This document shows, piece after piece, positions 1 through 7,600 of a stretch of 24,724 nucleotides of DNA. The notes beneath the pieces were generated by a model. It did no database searches. It was given only the letters and a program-made list of their open reading frames with translations, and was not told where the DNA came from. The first letter of the stretch is position 1. Each line of letters starts with the position of its first letter. Both the position numbers and the translations under genes were made by a program. Source of the stretch: UMGS1649 sp045651205 (GTDB lineage Bacteria; Bacillota; Clostridia; TANB77; CAG-465); assembly GCA_045651205.1 (NCBI GenBank), contig JAZRSA010000021.1, forward strand, positions 1 through 24,724, written 5' to 3'.

Positions 1-120
1 CACTTGATTATCTAAAGTAAATAATTCATCATTTAAATTATTGAAATCGGTTTTTGTAGCGAAATTACTTTTTATCTTTTCCCATAGTTTAGCTACACCT
101 GTTTCGTTTAAATATTTCAT
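1..120 (-). CDS. Fibre/receptor-binding-type protein, N-terminal 40 residues (cut by window edge)
   Basis: Only the first 40 codons are in the window; the reading frame runs off the left edge. It starts MKYLNETGVAKLWEKIKSNF and continues with alternating helical residues rich in N, D and L (about 27-40), as at the base of a trimeric fibre. The ATG (118-120) follows AGGTGG with a 4-nt spacer, which fixes the start, and lies 12 nt after the stop of the preceding gene. The opening MKYL-(N/D)-x-x-G-x-x-x-L-x-x-KIK is shared with the preceding 269 aa fibre protein, so both probably attach to the same virion docking site. The role is inferred from that similarity and from position at the end of the fibre gene array. 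What lies beyond residue 40 cannot be seen. Confidence 0.8.
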   Translation of the reverse strand, partial: MKYLNETGVAKLWEKIKSNFATKTDFNNLNDELFTLDNQV

Positions 121-132
121 TAAACCACCTCA

Positions 133-942
133 TTAAGCACATAGTGTATCTATTTCATCATTTGTTATAGCTACTAAATCTGTTGTATTTACTTTTTTAG
201 CTAGTTCTGTTGTCATTGTACTAGCAAAATTCTTATCGTTTCCTAATGCGTCTGCTAATTCTTTTAATGTATTTAATGCGTCTGGTGCTGAACCTACAAC
301 GGCTTCTATTGCTGAACTTACTTGACTAGCTGTTTGATACCCACTAGGGTTTGTTGCGTTGTATGGTGTGAAACCTAAAGCTGTTGTAACGTCACTTTTA
401 CTAATACCTGTAATATACCCAGCTCCGTTAGTTAATTCATTGTTGTTTGTTGGGATCGTTAAACTTACAGTCTTGTTAGTTACTGTTTGTGCTGTTCCAT
501 TTACTTTAATAGTGTCGATTTTACCTGCTTGTGCTATTTGATTTTTAATTGCTGTATCATCATAGTTGCTTAAACCTGCTAATTTAGTTTTTTCAGTAGT
601 TGTATAGTTATTATCTGTATGGACGTAACTTGCGTCTTTAACTACGTTATCATCATTTGTTAATTGGCTTGTCTTAGTTGGTACTACTACGTTTACGGCT
701 TTGTTACTATCTGGTGTTAATGCACTTCCGTTTACTTTAACAATTTCAATTACGTTTGGTGCTCCACCTGTTTCGGTTAAGTCATCTACTTTAGCAACTG
801 CTGTATCGTATTTAGCTTTTAAATCATCTGTTAAATCGTTTGTTGATAAACCTTTCCCAGTTTCTTTGTCTACCTTTCCTGTTAGCCACGTTTTAATTTT
901 TTGAATTAAATATAATAGTCCGTTTGAGTCTAAATACTTCAT
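133..942 (-). CDS. Tail-fibre-like protein (269 aa) with repeated beta modules
   Basis: Probable virion surface fibre of the late cluster. Residues 1-25 form the MKYLDSNGLLYLIQKIKTWL module shared with the next gene. Residues about 28-50 carry the phage-fibre module GKGLSTNDLTDDLKAKYD. Two copies of a fibre repeat follow: IVKVNGSALTP...VVVPTKTSQLTND near 70-97 and IKVNGTAQTV...LTIPTNNNELTNG near 144-172. A segment with ALGFTPYN and then NTLKELADALGNDKNFA follows near 188-242. These segments are common in tail fibres of phages of Gram-positive bacteria. It ends with AITNDEIDTLCA, a short tail resembling the end of the 153 aa protein next to it. No enzymatic or globular receptor-binding head is visible, so it may be a shaft or an adaptor. 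The start is supported by AAAGGAG 8 nt upstream. Confidence 0.75.
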   Translation of the reverse strand: MKYLDSNGLLYLIQKIKTWLTGKVDKETGKGLSTNDLTDDLKAKYDTAVAKVDDLTETGGAPNVIEIVKVNGSALTPDSNKAVNVVVPTKTSQLTNDDNVVKDASYVHTDNNYTTTEKTKLAGLSNYDDTAIKNQIAQAGKIDTIKVNGTAQTVTNKTVSLTIPTNNNELTNGAGYITGISKSDVTTALGFTPYNATNPSGYQTASQVSSAIEAVVGSAPDALNTLKELADALGNDKNFASTMTTELAKKVNTTDLVAITNDEIDTLCA

Positions 943-955
943 TTCCTACTCTCCT

Positions 956-1417
956 TTATAAAATATTTGTATTTATTAATGCTTCTATTTCTAGATTTGT
1001 TAAGGCTTCAACTCCTTCTCCGTCATTTCCTTTTTCGCCTTTCAAATCTACATATTCATATTCTTCTTGTCCCTCTTGTCTTATACCTAGTTTTGTATCT
1101 TCCCAGTCATACTCTAGAGATTTTCCCACGAACTCTCCGTTTTCTACTCTCTCTTGTAGTTCTTCAAAATATGCTTGTCTTTCAAGTTCGTTTTCTTGTC
1201 TTTCTTTTTCGTATTCTCTATATGCTGGAATATAGTTTAAGTCTTCTACACTTGTTGTTACACTCTTTACTTGTGCTAGACTTGTATTTATTGCTTTTTC
1301 ATTTGATAATTTTACGTCGATAGTTTCTGTATTATTTTGTGTGTTTGTATTTATGGCTTGGTCTTGTGATAGTGTTACATTTATTTTTTCTTCGGTATTT
1401 AAAGTTAGCTCTACCAT
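956..1417 (-). CDS. Small fibre/collar-type structural protein with collagen-like segment (153 aa)
   Basis: The frame is open from a GTG at 1426, but I place the start at the ATG at 1415-1417 because AGGTG lies 6 nt before it, while the GTG has no room for a binding site. The protein is MVELTLNTEEKINVTL... It has an internal repeat near residues 11-53: (I/V)-x-V-x-L-S-x-x-x-AINT occurs twice. A charged, helical stretch rich in E, R and Q follows (about 60-95), then a short collagen-like GEKGNDGEG. The end, ALTNLEIEALINTN, resembles the AITNDEIDTL end of the 269 aa fibre protein. Collagen-like turns and beta repeats suggest a trimeric virion appendage. The specific role is unknown. The gene lies 9 nt after the stop of the 124 aa gene. 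Confidence 0.65.
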   Translation of the reverse strand: MVELTLNTEEKINVTLSQDQAINTNTQNNTETIDVKLSNEKAINTSLAQVKSVTTSVEDLNYIPAYREYEKERQENELERQAYFEELQERVENGEFVGKSLEYDWEDTKLGIRQEGQEEYEYVDLKGEKGNDGEGVEALTNLEIEALINTNIL

Positions 1418-1426
1418 AAGCAACAC

Positions 1427-1801
1427 CTAACATTCGTTACAAGATTTTGTATATGTACTTAATAAATTAATTTTACCTTCGATTAACTGGTGTTTATCGT
1501 TGCCTGAATACAACACTATATCGTAACCATATTCGAAATTAGCTTTTAAATGGTCTGTATCTTTCGGTTCGATAGTCAAGTTATATGTTGTGAAAGTTGT
1601 TCCGTCTTCGTTTGTTCCTTTATCGACTACTTCTATTCCATTGCCTAAAGTTTTTCTTAAACAATAATGTTTATTAGCTGTATCTTCACAAGCTGTAAAT
1701 TTTATATCGTCTACTTGATCCGTAAAATCGTTAATTGTAAAATCTCTCGAATATGTACGACCTCTATAAAATTCTAGGTTTTCTTGTATTGCTTTTGCCA
1801 T
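1427..1801 (-). CDS. Small phage structural protein of the fibre cluster (124 aa), function unknown
   Basis: The protein begins MAKAIQENLEFYRGRTYSRD. The N-terminal pattern 'x-FYRGxTYxRDFTI' resembles the small beta-rich proteins found in baseplate/appendage clusters of Firmicutes phages, which often open with a short '(F/I)xRGDS(Y/F)' strand. The remainder is predicted beta-strand: KFTACED, TTFTTYNLTIEP, GYDIVLYSG, EGKINLLSTY. It ends in a cysteine-containing tail, SCNEC. Its start codon overlaps the upstream gene's ribosome binding region: GGGGGG then TAA-CGT-ATG, so translation is probably coupled to the 286 aa gene. The partner may be the neighbouring 140 aa protein, which has the same kind of fold signature. 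No enzymatic motif is visible. Confidence 0.6.
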   Translation of the reverse strand: MAKAIQENLEFYRGRTYSRDFTINDFTDQVDDIKFTACEDTANKHYCLRKTLGNGIEVVDKGTNEDGTTFTTYNLTIEPKDTDHLKANFEYGYDIVLYSGNDKHQLIEGKINLLSTYTKSCNEC

Positions 1802-1804
1802 ACG

Positions 1805-2665
1805 TTACCCCCCTATCTTCATAATTGTAATTTTATAATAACCAACTCTTGCTGTTTCTGAACTTGTATTTTCAAGCCATATTCTTATTGTGTCATCTGT
1901 TAAAGCTAATTGTTTAATAGTTGGGAAACCACTTGCTGTTGACTCTATATCTGCCATATCGTAATAGTTATTATTTGAAGAAACCATTTTACCTATAATT
2001 AATGTGTTATCTTTTGTGAAACCGTCTGGGTATTCAACGTCTGTTATACTTGTTGCTCCTGCTCCAATATTTGATACTTGACCTGTTAGAACTTTAATAT
2101 TAGAAGTATCTAATTTCGCACTTAATAAGCTATTTACTTTATTACTTGAATAAACTTTGTTTGTACTAGCTGTTGTATCGTCTATGATTTGACTTGGTAC
2201 TTTTGCTACTTCTCCTGTTACGAAATCGTATACTGCTTTTGTCCCTGGTGCTGTATCATTTGTTGAAGTAGTTGAAATAGTACTCATAATAGGTAAATCG
2301 TTTGTTGTTATTGTTAATACAACCATTTCTACCTCTGTTCCTATTTCTACAATAGGGTTTGATAAAGTAATTGTTCTAGCTGTTTCGTTTATTGTGTAGT
2401 CTTGTGCCAATATTCTCATACCATTGATATATAAATTCAATGTACTAAAATCTTTGTTTAAATATGTTTCTGGTAATTGTAAAATATTTTCATTACGGTT
2501 ATTTGTGTAATAAACAGTCTTACTTTCTGTGAAATGACTAGAAGTACCTAATGTACTAAGCCACTCTTGTTCTGTACCTACGAAACCATTTTGTGTTGCT
2601 ATTTCGTATGCTGATAAACCTTTTGGACCTCTCCAACCTAAAATACCTTTTCCTGTTACTGCCAT
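1805..2665 (-). CDS. Tail-fibre/appendage protein with SAYEIA-type N-terminal module (286 aa)
   Basis: Residues about 13-42 contain GPKGLSAYEIATQNGFVGT followed by EQEWLSTLGTS. This G-x-SAYEIA-x-x-NGFxGTExEWL module recurs in phage tail fibres and exosporium-type collagen-like proteins, usually just after a GPxG turn. A beta domain follows (about 45-120: FTESKTVYYTN, LPETYLNKDF, LNLYINGMRI, IVEIGTEVEMVVLTI). A serine/threonine-rich middle (about 130-190) has the APGTKAVYDFV fibre repeat, and a C-terminal beta domain of about 90 residues ends with TSSETARVGYYKITIMKIGG. The start is strongly supported by AAGGAGG 9 nt upstream. The last codons are GGG GGG TAA; the G run doubles as the ribosome binding site of the next gene. 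It is probably an elongated, trimeric receptor-contacting protein. The exact role is not known. Confidence 0.7.
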   Translation of the reverse strand: MAVTGKGILGWRGPKGLSAYEIATQNGFVGTEQEWLSTLGTSSHFTESKTVYYTNNRNENILQLPETYLNKDFSTLNLYINGMRILAQDYTINETARTITLSNPIVEIGTEVEMVVLTITTNDLPIMSTISTTSTNDTAPGTKAVYDFVTGEVAKVPSQIIDDTTASTNKVYSSNKVNSLLSAKLDTSNIKVLTGQVSNIGAGATSITDVEYPDGFTKDNTLIIGKMVSSNNNYYDMADIESTASGFPTIKQLALTDDTIRIWLENTSSETARVGYYKITIMKIGG

Positions 2666-2667
2666 TG

Positions 2668-3090
2668 TTACATTCCTCCTTCTCCACTTTCTGGGAATAC
2701 TTTTATCGTTCTAGCTCCTTCTGAGTCCATACCTAAAATAGTTACTTCATCATTTAGAACTAAATCGAACCAATATGTTTTGCCCTTATTTAATAAAGGG
2801 AATTTTTTTGTATCTTCACTTGTTAATGGCAATTCTACAATGGTAGTATTTTGCGTATAACCTAAGTCCGATACTAGATAACTCTTTCTTAGAATTTCTT
2901 CTTTTGTGTAACCTTTTTTATCAAAACAAACAAAAGTTATCTTATCTGTTGGTTTAAATTCGTAATCTTCTTCTTGTTGTGTTTCAACATTATAGATAGG
3001 GAATTTAAAAGCTAAAATGTTATAGTCTTTTTGTGTTGCGTCCCCTCTTGTTATTTCGATATTTTGATTATCTTCTGTTATAGCTATCAT
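2668..3090 (-). CDS. Appendage/baseplate-type beta protein (140 aa)
   Basis: It begins MIAITEDNQNIEITRGDATQ. The 'NIEITRGDxxxxxY' opening followed by alternating beta strands (YEFKPTDKITFVCFDK, TTIVELPLTSEDT, KTYWFDLVLN, RTIKVFPESGEGG) is the signature of a small domain common at the N-terminus of phage upper-baseplate (BppU-like) and related appendage proteins. Here it forms the whole gene, so it may be a free adaptor or attachment plug for the neighbouring fibres. The C-terminal GEGGM is a short disordered tail. AGGAG lies about 11 nt before the start. The downstream gene begins almost at once, consistent with one co-transcribed set. Assignment to a virion appendage rests on fold resemblance and position. 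Confidence 0.65.
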   Translation of the reverse strand: MIAITEDNQNIEITRGDATQKDYNILAFKFPIYNVETQQEEDYEFKPTDKITFVCFDKKGYTKEEILRKSYLVSDLGYTQNTTIVELPLTSEDTKKFPLLNKGKTYWFDLVLNDEVTILGMDSEGARTIKVFPESGEGGM

Positions 3091-3106
3091 CTATATCACT
3101 CTCCTT

Positions 3107-3763
3107 TTAATCTAATACCTCTACTGTCAGATAAGTACAATTACCACCTGCAATAGTTAAGTCTCCTGTTGCTCCTGCTCCATACGTTAAATATATTGTG
3201 TCTCCTTCTGAAACTTCTAAAATAATTGGTGTTAAAGCAACTATTCCAAAATGTGCTGTTCCTGTAGCTCTGTAATAACCTGCCGATACGTTACTACCAT
3301 TATGAGTTATGTTTATTATTATGTGAGTAGCTATACCGTTAAGCATTGAGTTAGAACTTACTTTTACGTGTTTTACGCCTTTGCCTATCTTTACAGCTCC
3401 ATTTTCCAACGTTAATTTATTTCCTAAATTTGTTTGAACTTTATTACACATTAATTTTGAATAAGACCAAGCTGTTGAAATTTTATTAGTTACATTTTCA
3501 CTCAAACTTATTGTCATTATGTTTAAACAACTGCAATTATTCCACTCGTTTATTAATTCTGCTTCTTTATCTGGATCGTGAGTTAAATTGCCGTTTATTA
3601 TTTTATATGCTTGTATTACTGCGTTTTCGTTCCACTCTGCTAATGAACTATAACCTTCTGGAATTGTGCCAGTATATTCGGTACAAGTTTTGTTATTACA
3701 CTCTACTGCGTGTAAAAAACTTATTGTTTCTATGTACCCTTCGTCATTTAATGTATATCTCAT
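3107..3763 (-). CDS. Putative receptor-binding/fibre protein with C1q/TNF-like jelly-roll C-terminus (218 aa)
   Basis: The N-terminal third opens MRYTLNDEGYIETISFLHAV and continues CNNKTCTEYTGTIPEGYSSL with a short AEWNENAVIQAYKI segment. This is a recurring N-terminal module in phage proteins, in which a small hydrophilic domain describes a 'step' before a variable head. After a linker with a CSC pair (about 92-94), residues about 100-218 look like an all-beta trimeric head: THIIINITHNGSNVSAGYYR, HFGIVALTPIILEVSEGDTI, YLTYGAGATGDLTIAGG and a final YLTVEVLD strand. The last strands resemble the C1q/TNF-like jelly roll often used as a receptor-binding tip. GAGGTGG 4 nt upstream fixes the start. 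Function is inferred from architecture and from position among fibres. Confidence 0.65.
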   Translation of the reverse strand: MRYTLNDEGYIETISFLHAVECNNKTCTEYTGTIPEGYSSLAEWNENAVIQAYKIINGNLTHDPDKEAELINEWNNCSCLNIMTISLSENVTNKISTAWSYSKLMCNKVQTNLGNKLTLENGAVKIGKGVKHVKVSSNSMLNGIATHIIINITHNGSNVSAGYYRATGTAHFGIVALTPIILEVSEGDTIYLTYGAGATGDLTIAGGNCTYLTVEVLD

Positions 3764-3773
3764 TTAACCACCT

Positions 3774-4598
3774 CTATACGCTTTTATAACCTGTTGCCGA
3801 CCAGTCAACTGTTACAGCTTTTGTTGTGCTTGAATTAACATAGATATTCATACCTTGTTTTGATAATGCTGTTGTTGTCCCACCACCACTTGTTACCTTT
3901 GCTACGCTTGGTGTTGCTGATGAAACTTCTGTTTTTCTATCTGGAATATTATCGTATGAATATGTATAAGTTATTCGAGCTGTTGTATCTGTGTTAATTG
4001 CTGTTGGTGTTATTGAAGTTCTTCCCCATTGGACTAAGAAGCCGTCATTAAACCAAACGTACCCTGCGTAGTCTGTATGATATTCTTGATATATTGCACT
4101 TCCACCACCACTTGAACTGTGGCTGTCTATATATTCTTTTACGATTTTATTTTGTACTGGGTTAGTTGAATAATCACTCATATAATCGTCAACATATAAA
4201 TTAACTGCTTTATTTGTTATTGTTTGTTCTTCTCCTGCAATATAGATTTTCTCTAGTAAATTCACTTCTGCTCCTGCTTCTATATTGTCTAGTTTGTTTT
4301 TATATGCGTTTGTAAAGTCGTTTGTACTTTGTGTTGAGTTATCTATTTTTTGTTTATATTCGTCTGTGAAATCGTTTGTAGATAGGTCTTTACCTGCTAC
4401 CTTCGTAACTTTATTATTTAGAGCTTTTGTTACTGCACTATTTGAAATAGCATTAGAAGAAGAAGCCGACAACGTTGTGTCGACTTCAAAATCTTTTATT
4501 ATATCTCTTAATTCTTCTACGTCATTAGGTACTGGGTTATATCTTCTATCTACGTCTAATGCTGTTCTTGGTAAACAACGATCTTGTTTTATACTCAT
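3774..4598 (-). CDS. Tail fibre with gp53-like C-terminal beta head (274 aa)
   Basis: It opens with MSIKQDRCLPRTALDVDRRY, a virion-anchoring-type segment. Shaft modules follow: SASSSNAISNSAVTKALNNK near 44-63, GKDLSTNDFTDEYKQKIDN near 69-87, and a second STNDFTNAYKNKLDNIEAGA near 91-110. The STNDxTDxxKxK module is also in the 269 aa fibre protein. YSTNPVQNKIVKEYIDSH near 141-158 is another common fibre element. After a glycine/serine hinge (SSSGGGS) comes a beta domain with YAGYVWFNDGFLVQWGRTS near 178-196. It ends in ATPSVAKVTSGGG..., MNIYVNSSTTKAVTVDWSAT. The 'GxxWFxxGxxxQWG' signature is that of gp53-like receptor-binding C-terminal domains of phage fibres. The start is supported by AAGGAG 7 nt upstream. 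Of all the fibre genes here, this one has the clearest receptor-binding tip. Confidence 0.8.
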   Translation of the reverse strand: MSIKQDRCLPRTALDVDRRYNPVPNDVEELRDIIKDFEVDTTLSASSSNAISNSAVTKALNNKVTKVAGKDLSTNDFTDEYKQKIDNSTQSTNDFTNAYKNKLDNIEAGAEVNLLEKIYIAGEEQTITNKAVNLYVDDYMSDYSTNPVQNKIVKEYIDSHSSSGGGSAIYQEYHTDYAGYVWFNDGFLVQWGRTSITPTAINTDTTARITYTYSYDNIPDRKTEVSSATPSVAKVTSGGGTTTALSKQGMNIYVNSSTTKAVTVDWSATGYKSV

Positions 4599-4609
4599 TT
4601 AATCACTCC

Positions 4610-7600
4610 TTACCAACTGATAGTACCGTCTTCTGATACTTTCATATCTAAACTTTCAAGTATGCTTACTTTATCTTCGTAATCAATATCTAAGTTGTCT
4701 ACATAATCTACAATGTCATAGTTGTAATCATCAAAAGTAGAATATTCACGTCTTATTAACATTGCTTTTTGTGGAATTGTTAAATCTAATTCGTTTACAT
4801 AAGAAATTACTTTTGTTTTTCTTGAACCACTTATTGATTTTCCTTCGCTATCTTTATCTGCTTTTAAATCATATATATAATCTGTGTATTCCATATAATC
4901 TTTGAAGTCTCCTGCTATAGCTTTACCAGCTTTATAAACTTCTGGGTTATTGTATGCGTAGTCATAAACGTCTTTTGTATCTTCGTCATAAGTGTATTCA
5001 TCATACGAAATATCATTTTCTTTTAACCACTCATATTTTTTAGGGTTTTTATAAGAGAAATCAAATTCTTCATAAGTTGCGAATTTATCATATTCGCCCA
5101 TATCTACATTTGTTTCTTCTGCTTTTACTAAGTCATCTAATAAAGAGTTTCTTACTTCTTTATATTTAGAGTCATATAAAATATCATTTTTTTCATCATA
5201 CCAATATGTTTTTTCAACTTCTTTTCCTTTTTTATTAACTTCTGTACCAATGTATTTTTGGTAACCGTATTCATCTACAAGATTTTCACTTAGCATATTA
5301 TTAACTAGAGTATTTTTTTGGTCTGTAGTTAAATCTAAGCTATCAATGTATTCTATCTTTTGTTCTTTTGAAGTTGCTTTTGTTAAATCTAGTATTGATA
5401 CGTCAGACTCTTTATTATTGCTATCGTATACTGTTTGAGTTTTCTTATCATACCAATATGAATTTCCGTCTTCGTCTGTATATTTTATATAACCTTTATC
5501 GTTTTTAGTTTCTCCGACTTTATTAATGTCTTCTTTTAATTTTTTGTATTCGCTAGAAGTCATACCTAAATCAATTAATTCGTCTATGTTTTCTTTATCT
5601 ATTGATTTAAACTCACTATCTACGTATGCTTGTGCTTCTTTATTAGCCCAACGACCAAATACACCAGCTTGTACTTTGTCCCAAGTACTATCTCCTGCTG
5701 TAAATCTTAAATTTCCACTATCAGTATAAGATCCTGCTATTGGTAAATCTTCGTCATACATACCTAAACCTTGTGTTGTCTTTTTAATTTGACTATAACC
5801 AGTAGGTAAAACGTAATAAGGTAATGCTTCTTTTAAAGTTTCTACTCTAGATTTATCGTTTCCAAATTCATCTTTACCAGTAAATAATTCTTCTAGAGGT
5901 AATGCTTCCGAAATTGGAATACGTCCACCACCAGTAATTATATTTACATAAGGTAAAGCGTCTACTAATTTTTCAAAAGCTTGACCTAAGTTTTCTGCTG
6001 TTGTATCTTCGTCTTCTTCTTCATCATCTAAACCAAACGCTGTCATTAACATACCGATAATATCAAAAGTAGGGTTATAACCTGCCATTGCTTCAAAACC
6101 TGCTCCAAACAAGTGTGTTAATACTGCTAGTTGACCTAATGTATAAGTCATACCTGCACCTGTTTTAATAGCGTTGTTTTTCGCTTTTTCTTTTGACTCG
6201 TGGTATGTATCATAGAACATACTATATAATTGGTTGTTTACTTCTAATTGGAATTGAGTAACTAAACCTAACATTTGAGAATTATAAATGTTTGCTGTTG
6301 CTCCCTGTGACCTATCTCCCATTATTCTAGAAGCAAATTTACCAGCTTCTTCGTGTGCTTGTGCGTCACTTAAACCTTTTGCTTTTAATTCGTTGTATTT
6401 ACTTCTTACAACTAATTGAGAGATAAAGTTATCTGTTCCTTGCATAAAAATAAAACCTGCGTCTCCTATACGTTGCCACAAGTTTTTAGATAACATATCA
6501 CTTCCAAATCTTGAAGTTAAGAAGTTGTTTTTCTCTACAAATCCGTCTTTTATGAATATGTTTTTAACTGTATCTGATAAACCTTTTACAGTTGCTAGTT
6601 TATTTGTTTTAGCCAACGCTTGTACTTCTGCTACTACGTTAGTTAAAGCACTACTAACATTGAAACCTATCATATTTTTACCGACTTGTGATTTTGTAGT
6701 ATTCAAGAAAGAATATATTCTTCTTCCTGCCAAACTTTCAACCGATCTATCTATTAATGCTTTCTTTCCTGCTAATGTATTTGTATATTCGTGTAACCAA
6801 GAAGCATAGTTAGATAAATGATTATCTTGTATCTTTTCTATTCTTTTTACTTTTTCTTCATCTGTTAGCATTTCTAAATTGTCGAAACCGTGATTTTCTC
6901 CGTATGTATCACGAATATATTGTTCGTAAGCTCTTAGACGTTGTATATCTTCTGTATGATAAATTAAGTTCCCTATTCCTTCTAAGTAACCGTCTATACC
7001 TGTAATTGCGTCATAAGTTGTTTTAGTTCCTTTTCTTTGTAATGCACTTGCGAAAAAGTTTTTAGAAGGACTAAAGTCTGCTGTTAGTCCGTTTATATCA
7101 GTAGGTAAGTCGTTAGCTGTCATTTCGTTGTAGTTGTATGGAATACCTACTCTTGTGAATATATCGTTAAGTTCTTGGAAGTGACGCATATAATCTTTTC
7201 TTTTTGGTATTGCGTCATAACCTAAACTTGTTAATACTTTATTTGTTTGGTCTAAATAACTATCATATTTTTGTCTAATTATTTCAGAAGCACGTTTAAT
7301 TTTGTTTTGAGTTTCTACATTAGGAAATTCAGAAGCGAGTTCTTTATCTCCGTATGCTAATACTTCTCCTGCTTCATTAGTCCATTGTTTTTCTCCGTAT
7401 TTTTGTACGGCTGCACTCTCTTTACTTCTTGCCTTAATTCCTAAAGCTTTTATTTCTGTTCTTTCTTTATTTTGAAATCTTATTTTTTCAGAAGTATTAT
7501 CTTTAACTTTATGGAAAAACATTTTGTTTATATCGTTTCCTAAACCTCTACCGAATATCATTTCTTGTAGTCTTATAGGATCTGTGTTTTCCATTAGTAT

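Noticed and set aside
967..1323. Long rightward frames opposite the fibre genes (for example 967-1323)
   Set aside because: Leucine/serine-rich shadows of the leftward coding frames, without ribosome binding sites.
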